From: an uncultured Clostridia bacterium
Lineage (GTDB): Bacteria; Bacillota; Clostridia; Christensenellales; Borkfalkiaceae
NCBI GenBank assembly: GCA_934273135.1
Contig: CAKQSU010000042.1
Location: 1 to 7,842, forward strand
Reading direction: 5' to 3'
DNA length: 7,842 bases
The notes beneath the pieces were generated by a model, which made no database searches, was not told the origin of the DNA, and saw only the letters and a list, made by a program, of their open reading frames with translations. Of the stretch, positions 1-5,929 are shown piece by piece. Position 1 is the stretch's first letter. Every line of letters starts with the position of its first letter. The position numbers were made by a program, and so were the translations under genes.

Positions 1-76
1 TTTCGCTTGCTGTTTTTTAGCCTTAAAAAATTTTTTGATTTTCTTCCTTTTTTCTCTTGACTTTTATTTGCAGGTC

Positions 77-1186
77 TCAAATAAGACCTAATATAAGTCC
101 GCCGACTATAGCGGAAGCAATCTGCCCGGAAACGTTCACGCCGACCGCGGGCATTAAAAGATAGTTTGTTTTGTCCTCTTTAAGCCCCATTTTATGCACC
201 ACGCGCGCCGCCATCGGGAAAGCCGAAATGCCCGCCGCGCCTATCATCGGGTTGATTTTTTCCTTAGAGAACAAGTTCATTACCTTAGCGCACATAACGC
301 CGCCCACCGTGTCGAACACGAAAGCGAAAAGTCCCAAACCCATTATCATGAGCGTTTCGAGCTTCAAAAAGTTTTCGGCTTGCATCTGGAAAGCAATCGT
401 TATGCCGAGTAGAAGCGTAATAAGGTTGCAAAGCGTGTTCTTTGCCGTGTCCGCAAGGCTATTCAAAACTCCGCATTCTTTCAAGAGATTTCCGAACATC
501 AAAAACCCTACGAGCGCAAGGCTTTTTGGTGCGATAAGCCCCGCCACCATCGTTATGACGATCGGGAACAAAATTTTAACGAGCTTGCTAACGTGCCTCG
601 TCGTGTACGTCATACGGATTTGGCGTTCCTTTTTAGTCGTAATCGCCTTGATGACTGCGGGCTGAATTATCGGCACCAACGCCATATACGAATACGCCAC
701 GACCATTATCGCGCCGACGTAATTGCTTTTCAGCTTCATCGCGACGAGAATCGATGTAGGACCGTCCGCCGCGCCGATTATGCCGACCGAAGCCGCGTCC
801 GTTATGCCAAAGCCTAAAAGCACGGCAAGAATCATCGTTACGAAAATTCCGAGCTGCGCAAACGCACCCATAAGCATCATCTTAGGATTGACGATAAGCG
901 GCTCGAAGTCAATCATCGCGCCTATGCCGATAAAAAGTAATATCGGCAACGCTTCTGAAGCTTCTATCCCCACTTCGAAAAGCCACTGTATAATGCCTTC
1001 GCTTCCGTCCGCGCTTAAAACGTTAGAAAACGGAATGTTGACGAGTATCGCGCCAAAGCCTATCGGCAGCAACAGCGCGGGTTCCATGTCCTTTTTTATC
1101 GCAAGATAAATAAGCACAAGCCCGATACACCACATTACGACCTGTTGCCACGTAACAGCCGTAATCGTTTCTATAAGAAACTCCAT
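77..1186 (-). CDS. oadB: Sodium ion-translocating decarboxylase beta subunit (OadB/MmdB/GcdB family)
   Basis: In known systems the membrane beta subunit couples decarboxylation of a carboxybiotin, carried by the alpha/gamma partners, to Na+ export. This 369-residue protein is hydrophobic throughout and matches the family's shorter members (about 370-435 aa). Visible family signatures are GAMIDFEPL at 89-97, GIIGAADGPTSI at 135-146 (Asp141 corresponds to the essential Na+-site Asp203 of Klebsiella OadB), SYMALVPIIQP at 166-176, INPMIGAAGISAFPMAARV at 311-329 and GVNVSGQIASA at 349-359 near the C-terminus. The ATG at 1186 is preceded by AAAGGAGAT with good spacing. No alpha (biotin-dependent carboxyltransferase), gamma or biotin-carrier gene is in view; the gene downstream lies outside the window. 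The leader carries a riboswitch and terminator (1238-1366). Family assignment is firm. Substrate, and whether it works in a classical decarboxylase at all, is open. Confidence 0.93.
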   Translation of the reverse strand: MEFLIETITAVTWQQVVMWCIGLVLIYLAIKKDMEPALLLPIGFGAILVNIPFSNVLSADGSEGIIQWLFEVGIEASEALPILLFIGIGAMIDFEPLIVNPKMMLMGAFAQLGIFVTMILAVLLGFGITDAASVGIIGAADGPTSILVAMKLKSNYVGAIMVVAYSYMALVPIIQPAVIKAITTKKERQIRMTYTTRHVSKLVKILFPIVITMVAGLIAPKSLALVGFLMFGNLLKECGVLNSLADTAKNTLCNLITLLLGITIAFQMQAENFLKLETLMIMGLGLFAFVFDTVGGVMCAKVMNLFSKEKINPMIGAAGISAFPMAARVVHKMGLKEDKTNYLLMPAVGVNVSGQIASAIVGGLILGLI

Positions 1187-1237
1187 TTTTTATCTCCTTT
1201 CCTTTCGTAAAAGCACGTTTCTTCTTAAAAAAGCCGC

Positions 1238-1278
1238 AAAAAAAGCAAAAAACCACGCCGAAAAAAAACTCGGCATGG
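1238..1278 (-). terminator. Riboswitch-associated intrinsic terminator in the oadB leader
   Basis: On the minus strand CCATGCCGA (1278-1270) pairs with TCGGCGTGG (1261-1253). This gives a 9-bp stem with one G-U pair around a loop of 8 nt, immediately followed by T6, GC and T7 (1252-1238). This is a strong Rho-independent terminator located between the promoter and the start codon, about 50 nt before the ATG, so it must be conditionally bypassed for oadB to be expressed. Its first five bases (1278-1274) double as the 3' strand of aptamer stem P1. Confidence 0.9.
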
Positions 1279-1366
1279 TCTTGTCATTTCAAATTAAACC
1301 GGGGCAAACACCTTCGCCCGTGTTAGCGACTTAATTACGAGAAAAACTCGTCGACTACTCCCCACG
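1274..1366 (-). promoter_or_regulatory. Candidate yybP-ykoY (Mn2+) riboswitch aptamer
   Basis: Read on the minus strand, the leader has GGGGAGTAG (1363-1355) near its 5' side and CAAGACC (1283-1277) at its 3' side. These are the two sequence blocks I associate with the yybP-ykoY family, where they flank and enter closing stem P1. Here P1 is CGTGG (1366-1362) with CCATG (1278-1274). Inside are a short GTC/GAC continuation, a hairpin ACGAG-TTTTT-CTCGT (1351-1337), a joining segment with CTAACA, and a second hairpin CGGGCGAA-GGTG-TTTGCCCCG (1320-1300, one bulged C). Two legs on one closing stem fit the family architecture. Known members sense Mn2+ and usually control Mn2+ exporters. The class is called from memory of the motif; a Na+-sensing or other metal aptamer is the main alternative. 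Confidence 0.75.
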
Positions 1367-1390
1367 AAAGGAATATTTTATTATGCCCCT

Positions 1391-1419
1391 ATTATACTTT
1401 GTAGAATAAATTTTGTCAA
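1391..1419 (-). promoter_or_regulatory. Consensus sigma-A promoter for the riboswitch-oadB transcript
   Basis: On the minus strand TTGACA (1419-1414), a 17-bp spacer and TATAAT (1396-1391) match the consensus at all twelve hexamer positions. Transcription should start near 1384, giving a leader of about 198 nt before the ATG at 1186. An A/T-rich block directly upstream (1423-1441) could act as an UP element. A promoter this strong implies that regulation is mainly exerted downstream by the leader. Confidence 0.92.
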
Positions 1420-1422
1420 GCG

Positions 1423-1441
1423 TTGAATAAAATTTTTTCAA
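1423..1441. promoter_or_regulatory. A/T-rich near-palindrome abutting the oadB -35
   Basis: TTGAATAAAATTTTTTCAA equals its own reverse complement at 17 of 19 positions. It lies 3 bp upstream of the -35 hexamer of the leftward promoter, at about -40 to -58. It could be an UP element contacting the RNA polymerase alpha C-terminal domain, or an operator for a dimeric regulator. A/T-rich palindromes arise easily by chance, so this is weak. Confidence 0.3.
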
Positions 1442-1482
1442 TTTATTTTTCGCCGCCCCTCTTGCGCGTAAATTTACAAGAA

Positions 1483-1521
1483 TGTAACATGGTTGCAACC
1501 GCTTTGTAACCTATATGCAAC
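1483..1521. promoter_or_regulatory. Four 11-bp-phased TG(T/C)AAC half-sites, probable response-regulator box
   Basis: TGTAAC (1483), TGCAAC (1494), TGTAAC (1505) and TGCAAC (1516) start exactly 11 bp apart, making two tandem copies of TGTAAC-N5-TGCAAC with a 22-bp period. Direct repeats on one helix face at 11-bp spacing are typical of OmpR/PhoB-family response regulators, which bind as head-to-tail dimers. The array ends 30 bp before the -35 of the rightward ABC transporter promoter, a position suited to activation. The leftward oadB promoter is about 64 bp away. No regulator gene is in the window, so the cognate protein is unknown. Confidence 0.65.
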
Positions 1522-1551
1522 GTGTTAAAATACAAATTCGGCTTTTTCGCG

Positions 1552-1580
1552 TTGACTTAAAGCGCGGTTTATGGTAAAAT
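1552..1580 (+). promoter_or_regulatory. Sigma-A promoter for the ABC transporter gene
   Basis: TTGACT (1552-1557), a 17-bp spacer and TAAAAT (1575-1580) differ from consensus at one position in each hexamer. The start site would be near 1587, leaving an 80-nt leader to the ATG at 1668. The phased half-sites at 1483-1521 lie upstream. Confidence 0.82.
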
Positions 1581-1667
1581 GTTTCCGTTAGCTTTTGGAC
1601 AGTTTTTTCGAATACCGGACAAATCGCGACAAAAAGAAGAAAAAGACAAGGAGAAACAAAACTCAAC

Positions 1668-4600
1668 ATGCTATCTGTAAAAAACCTTGTAAAGGTCTAC
1701 AAAGCAAAGGGCGGAGCGGAAACGCGCGCACTCGACGGCGTAAGCATAGACTTCCCGGAAAAAGGGATGGTCTTTCTGCTCGGTAAGAGCGGCTCGGGTA
1801 AGTCAACGCTATTAAACGTTGCCGGCGGGCTTGACGTGCCTACGAGCGGAGAGATAATCGTCAAAGGCAAATCGAGCCGCGACTTTACGCCCTCCGACTT
1901 TGATTCCTTCCGCAACACTTTTATAGGCTTTATCTTTCAGGAATACAACCTCCTCGAAGAATTCAACATCGAACAGAACATCGCCCTCGCGCTCCAACTT
2001 CAAGGCAAAAAGAGCGACATGGCGGAAGTCGACAAGCTGCTCGAACTCGTAGACTTGAAAGGCTTCAACAAGCGCAAGCCCAACACCCTTTCGGGCGGGC
2101 AAAGACAAAGGGTGGCAATCGCCCGCGCGCTTATCAAAAACCCCGAAATCATAATGGCGGACGAGCCGACCGGCGCGCTCGACTCCGAAACGGGCGAGCA
2201 AGTTTTTGAAACGCTCAAAAAGCTTTCCGAGGACAAACTCGTAATCGTCGTTTCGCACGACAGAGAATTTGCGGAAGAGTACGCCGACAGAATAATAGAA
2301 CTCAAAGACGGCAAAATTTTGTCCGACATAACAAAAGAATACGACCAAAGCGAATTTAAGGGCGCAAACGTCAATATTCTCGGCGACAGCACCGTCCGCA
2401 TAAAAGACTGCTCCAAGCTTTCCGACGAGGACGTTTCGGAAATAATCAAGGCGATAAAGCAAAAGGGCGGCGGTGAAATGATTATTTTGTCCGACGAGAA
2501 TAAGCTTGCCGAGGTAAAAAAAGTCTGCGACATAAAAGACGAGAAGTCCGGCGGGCATTTTGAAAAAACCGACCCCGAAAAGACAAAACCCGCAATCTAC
2601 GACGGCAAAAACACAAAATTCATAAAGTCCAAGCTCCCCGCCTCTCACGCGATAAAAATCGGCGCAAGCGGCTTAAAGACAAAGCCCGTAAGGCTTGCCT
2701 TCACGATACTTCTTTCTGTTATCTCGTTCACCCTCTTCGGCGTTCTCTCCGCCATGATGCTTTACGACCCTATCTACTCCATAGCCGTCGCCTTGCAGGA
2801 AGAAAACGTGAAAACCGCTCGGCTCGAAAAAAGATATGATTACATCGACAAATCATTCACAGAAGATGAAAACGGAAATATTATATACAGCGATGAATAT
2901 CAACGAACAAGACAAACGCTTTTCGGCGAAGAAGAACTAAAAAAACTCAACGAAAGCGGTAAAGGACTTGATTTTGCCGGCATTATGGAAATCACTAATG
3001 ATTTTTCAGCAAATCTTGCGAATGAAACAAGCATAAAACCTTATTATAATATGTTTGAAGGAACCTTTGAAGGCTTCACCGACTGCGGAGAAGAATACTT
3101 ATTCGCAAACGGATTCACCTGCCTTGCCGGTTCTTATCCGACGCAAGACAACGAAATAGCTGTTTCCGAGTATATCTTTGATATTTTCAGAGAAACAGGC
3201 TATGTACAAGGAAACGAAACAATAAGAATCCAAAATGCTAATTATTTAATCGGAAAAACGCTTAAATTAAAACTATCAGATAGATACCACTCAGAAACAC
3301 GTTACAAGCAATTCAAAATAAGCGGGATTTATAATGTAGGCGAGCTCAAAGACTATGATGAACTGAAAAAAGAAAAAATCGAGCTCAATTCCATACAGCT
3401 AAAAGAATTAAAAGACGATTTTAAAAATTTTCTCAAACAAAGCTATAACTTACTCGCTTTTGTTTCTCCAAGTTTTAGTACAAAATATTCATCATATACG
3501 AGTGATTACAACGAATCCAAAACAATACATGCACGTAACTTCTATGGTTCAACTATAGGTGATGAAACAACGTCAGTAACCGAGCATTCTTCTTTTCCGT
3601 ATCTAACACCCGAAACTGCGAAACCTTACAAAAAATATATAAAGTTTTTTCCTTTTTCGGGAACAATCGACACGAACAATCTAAAGCTCAATGAAAACGA
3701 GATTTATATTCCCGTATCATTCCTCTCGCGAGCATTCGAACTTGCTCAATATCCGTCAGTGTATTTCTGGATGTACCGAGATAAAAACGCAGAGATTGTC
3801 TATAAACAATCAACCTATAAAAAAACTGATGGTTTTTACGCAAACTTTAACGGCGAGATCTCGTTTACAGAAAAAGACGGGTATGCCTTTATTGAAAACG
3901 GTAAAGGTTATATTGACAAAAACGGCAAATACTACACTCAAAAGCCGTCTACAGACGCTTCCGAATATAGATATATTGACGGCTATTATGTTGATATGGA
4001 CGGAAAATTTATCTCGCTTAATTCAACTGATTATATACGGGTCTATGCTTGCATATACGAAGATAACAACGGCAATTTTTACTATGGCAATGATAATTAT
4101 ATTGCGGACGCGAAGAACAGATACGAGGGCTTCTATGTGGATGAATACGGTAATGCAAGCCTTACAAATCCTCAATACGGAGAAGTGACCGAATACAAAG
4201 GCTTTTATATCAACCCTGAAACAAGAGAATATTCGATAGAAAAGAAAGACGGATTCATTTTTACAAACGCTTACTTAAAGAACAAGAAAACAAATGAAAT
4301 AGTATTTGCAAGACAATATTATTCAACATTTTTCGATGAGAACAATAATCCTTGCATAGATCCATGCAACGGGCTTACTTCTCAAAATACAGGTCATTAT
4401 TTTTCTTATTACGAAATGAACAGTGATTTTAGAAAAGCGTTAGCAAACCTAATGTTTGAAGTAAAAGGTTCCTCTCTCTACAGTTCCTTTAATAGTTTGT
4501 TTTCCGAAAACGAGCTTGATACTGCTAAACCTTTATCACAACAAGATATAGATATTATCCTTAATCATTTAGAACAAGATTACACAAACATGACAGGGCA

Positions 4601-5360
4601 AATCCTTGACGACTTCAAACAAAAAAAATTAAAAAACATTCGCGGCGATGAAGTTACACTCACTGTTAAAGGTTTTGTTTCTTATTCTTCCCCTGAAGAG
4701 TATTGCTTTATTATAAGTCCCGAACTTGTCAAAAAATACAAAGTATCAAACTCGGAAGAGTTCTCTCGCTACTACGAATTTGAAGAAGTAACCGACTATA
4801 TCGCGCCCGCCGATGCTAAATATTCATACCTTATCACGAGAACGACAAACGATATAGAACAAGTACACTTCATGCTCGATAAGCGCAGCAATTATTCGTA
4901 CACTATGACGAGCAGTACTTATAAAAGCGTTGAATGGATTTCCTACTCGCTCGAAAGCTTTAAGCTTGTGTTTGCGATTGCGGGCGGCGTGCTTGCCGCG
5001 CTTTCCGCGCTTATGCTCTTCAACTTCATTTCCGCTTCCATTTCCGCAAAAACGAGAGATATCGGTATTTTGCGCGCGGTCGGCGGAAGAGGCGCGGACG
5101 TGTTCAAAATTTTCTTTTCGGAATCTTCCATTATCGCCGCCATTTGCTTCGCTATTTCGGCGATATGCGCGGGGATTGCTTGCTATTTTTTGAACGGCTT
5201 CTTTGTGGGGTCCTCCTTGCACATAACCGTTTTGAACTACGGCTTTGTGGAAGTCGCGTTCATTCTCGGAATATCCCTTGTCGTTTCGCTTTTGGCAACG
5301 TTTATCCCGGTATACTTTGCCGCCAAGCGTTCGCCGGTGGAATCTATCCGCTCCTTATAA
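1668..5360 (+). CDS. MacB-topology ABC transporter, ATPase-FtsX permease fusion with very large extracellular domain
   Basis: This 1230-residue protein has an N-terminal nucleotide-binding domain of the LolD/MacB type: Walker A GKSGSGKST 39-47, Q-loop Gln91, signature LSGGQRQR 141-148, Walker B IIMADE 161-166 and H-loop His197. A charged linker (about 220-340) leads to TM1 (about 342-364). An external segment of about 730 residues follows, then three TM helices (about 1100-1124, 1153-1177, 1196-1222). A cytosolic loop ISAKTRDIGILRAVGG, typical of FtsX-type permeases, lies between TM2 and TM3. MacB has the same order in about 650 residues, so the extra length is all extracellular. It would work as a homodimer. 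Such transporters export or sense peptides, antibiotics or lipoproteins; no substrate can be named. The ATG follows AAGGAG (1648-1653) with a rather long 14-nt gap. The gene is monocistronic and ends at a strong terminator. Confidence 0.92.
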   Translation: MLSVKNLVKVYKAKGGAETRALDGVSIDFPEKGMVFLLGKSGSGKSTLLNVAGGLDVPTSGEIIVKGKSSRDFTPSDFDSFRNTFIGFIFQEYNLLEEFNIEQNIALALQLQGKKSDMAEVDKLLELVDLKGFNKRKPNTLSGGQRQRVAIARALIKNPEIIMADEPTGALDSETGEQVFETLKKLSEDKLVIVVSHDREFAEEYADRIIELKDGKILSDITKEYDQSEFKGANVNILGDSTVRIKDCSKLSDEDVSEIIKAIKQKGGGEMIILSDENKLAEVKKVCDIKDEKSGGHFEKTDPEKTKPAIYDGKNTKFIKSKLPASHAIKIGASGLKTKPVRLAFTILLSVISFTLFGVLSAMMLYDPIYSIAVALQEENVKTARLEKRYDYIDKSFTEDENGNIIYSDEYQRTRQTLFGEEELKKLNESGKGLDFAGIMEITNDFSANLANETSIKPYYNMFEGTFEGFTDCGEEYLFANGFTCLAGSYPTQDNEIAVSEYIFDIFRETGYVQGNETIRIQNANYLIGKTLKLKLSDRYHSETRYKQFKISGIYNVGELKDYDELKKEKIELNSIQLKELKDDFKNFLKQSYNLLAFVSPSFSTKYSSYTSDYNESKTIHARNFYGSTIGDETTSVTEHSSFPYLTPETAKPYKKYIKFFPFSGTIDTNNLKLNENEIYIPVSFLSRAFELAQYPSVYFWMYRDKNAEIVYKQSTYKKTDGFYANFNGEISFTEKDGYAFIENGKGYIDKNGKYYTQKPSTDASEYRYIDGYYVDMDGKFISLNSTDYIRVYACIYEDNNGNFYYGNDNYIADAKNRYEGFYVDEYGNASLTNPQYGEVTEYKGFYINPETREYSIEKKDGFIFTNAYLKNKKTNEIVFARQYYSTFFDENNNPCIDPCNGLTSQNTGHYFSYYEMNSDFRKALANLMFEVKGSSLYSSFNSLFSENELDTAKPLSQQDIDIILNHLEQDYTNMTGQILDDFKQKKLKNIRGDEVTLTVKGFVSYSSPEEYCFIISPELVKKYKVSNSEEFSRYYEFEEVTDYIAPADAKYSYLITRTTNDIEQVHFMLDKRSNYSYTMTSSTYKSVEWISYSLESFKLVFAIAGGVLAALSALMLFNFISASISAKTRDIGILRAVGGRGADVFKIFFSESSIIAAICFAISAICAGIACYFLNGFFVGSSLHITVLNYGFVEVAFILGISLVVSLLATFIPVYFAAKRSPVESIRSL
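2822..4800 (+). other. AT-rich segment encoding the extracellular domain of the ABC transporter
   Basis: Base composition changes inside the gene. Hand counts of single 60-base lines give 57% GC at 2041 and 50% at 2701, then 37% at 2881, 27% at 3421, 43% at 4081 and 25% at 4261, and back to 60% at 4981 and 58% at 5041. The low-GC part coincides with the extracellular region (roughly residues 386-1045) and its left border, just after TM1, is abrupt. The reading frame is continuous. This suggests a separately evolving or horizontally exchanged exterior between conserved ATPase/TM parts, or relaxed codon use. Borders are approximate. Confidence 0.75.
3828..4260 (+). repeat. Degenerate G-[FY]-[YI] beta-hairpin-like repeats within the transporter exterior
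   Basis: Within residues 721-865 short related motifs recur: DGFYANFNGE (721), DGYAFIENGK (737), DGYYVDMDGK (771), EGFYVDEYGN (820), KGFYINPETR (844) and DGFIFTN (861). The intervals are irregular (16, 34, 49, 24 and 17 residues). The pattern of acidic/Gly-aromatic-aromatic followed by an Asn/Asp-Gly turn resembles tandem beta-hairpins such as those of surface-binding repeat proteins, but it matches no family I can name. DNA identity between copies is low, so these are old or diversified repeats. Confidence 0.55.
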
Positions 5361-5393
5361 GGCTTTCGCCTAACAATTACAAAAACGCAAAAT

Positions 5394-5432
5394 CCCCGCT
5401 TTCCGAAAAAAGGAAAGCGGGGTGTTTTTTTT
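5394..5432. terminator. Strong, probably bidirectional intrinsic terminator between convergent genes
   Basis: CCCCGCTTTCC (5394-5404) pairs perfectly with GGAAAGCGGGG (5412-5422), an 11-bp stem with a 7-nt loop, followed by TG and T8 (5425-5432) on the plus strand. It lies 33 bp past the ABC transporter stop. On the minus strand the hairpin is followed by ATTTTGCGTTTTTG, so it can also end the operon whose last stop is at 5488. No other terminator lies between the two converging genes. Confidence 0.92.
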
Positions 5433-5487
5433 ATGAAATTTTCGTGATAATCGGCTTATAGCCCGACTTCTTGCATTAAGCAAGCAA

Positions 5488-5928
5488 CTAAATATGCCCG
5501 AACTTCTTTAAAACGTCAAGCCGCACTTCTTCTATTATACGAGAAGTTCTGTCAAGCTTATCATGGTCTTTTTCGAGAGCCGCGGCGGCTTCCGTAAAAG
5601 CCAAAGCCCACGTTTCGCCGCTCTTATACGAAAACCCGAGATACCCCTCGTGCGCCCAATAGTTTCTGATGCGCGTAAGCTCCGACAAAAGCGCGTAATC
5701 TTCCGCGTAAAAGTAAGGCTTCTTTTTGCCGTTGCCGCGGTCAAGCTCCTTTAAGCTCATAACCACTTCGCCGAGCGTAAGTCTGCTTTTTATCACTTCT
5801 TCGTAATTTTTGCGATAATCGCCGCCGAGCATACCGGCGTAAATCCACTTTACGTCGTGTTCTATGAACTGACAAAACATCATCGTTTCGCCCAAAAATT
5901 TATGAAAGGTTTCAAGGTCTTGTATCAT
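5488..5928 (-). CDS. Small HEPN-like protein, last gene of the operon
   Basis: This 146-residue soluble, mostly helical-looking protein contains RIRNYWAHEGY at 86-96, in which Arg88, Asn89 and His93 form an R-N-x3-H motif. HEPN-fold RNases and HepT-type toxins use Rx4-6H (commonly RNx3H) as their catalytic pair. The N-terminus (LETFHKFLGETMMFCQFIEHDVKWIY) and the segment before the motif are predicted helices by eye, as expected for HEPN. The ATG at 5928 is chosen because it follows AAAGGAA and lies one base after the stop of the alarmone synthetase gene. An in-frame ATG at 6021 would overlap that gene by about 90 nt and adds an unrelated-looking Cys/Arg-rich extension. Function is inferred from the motif alone; a non-catalytic HEPN-like helper is possible. 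Confidence 0.8.
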   Translation of the reverse strand: MIQDLETFHKFLGETMMFCQFIEHDVKWIYAGMLGGDYRKNYEEVIKSRLTLGEVVMSLKELDRGNGKKKPYFYAEDYALLSELTRIRNYWAHEGYLGFSYKSGETWALAFTEAAAALEKDHDKLDRTSRIIEEVRLDVLKKFGHI

Positions 5929-5929
5929 T

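Noticed and set aside
1..76. An open, lysine-rich minus-strand frame beginning at a TTG overlapping the oadB stop and running off the left edge.
   Set aside because: There is no ribosome binding site, no ATG, and the composition (A-rich DNA read as Lys/Ser/Asn) is what any A-rich spacer would give. The window ends before it can be judged.
72..89. AGGTCT-CAAATA-AGACCT inverted repeat at the 3' end of oadB.
   Set aside because: The 6-bp stem overlaps the stop codon and lacks a T-tract in the direction of transcription, so it is not a convincing terminator.
1812..2648. Long (278-codon) minus-strand open frame opposite the ABC ATPase region.
   Set aside because: It is antisense to conserved Walker A/B and signature motifs, has a low-complexity Phe/Val-rich translation, and has no ribosome binding site. 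It is a by-product of codon bias on the coding strand.
5450..5484. Small hairpins just after the HEPN-like gene stop (CTTGC-ATTAA-GCAAG and an imperfect CGG-CT/AG-CCG).
   Set aside because: The stems are five pairs or fewer and no T-tract follows on the minus strand. The 11-bp hairpin at 5394-5422 is a far better terminator for this operon.
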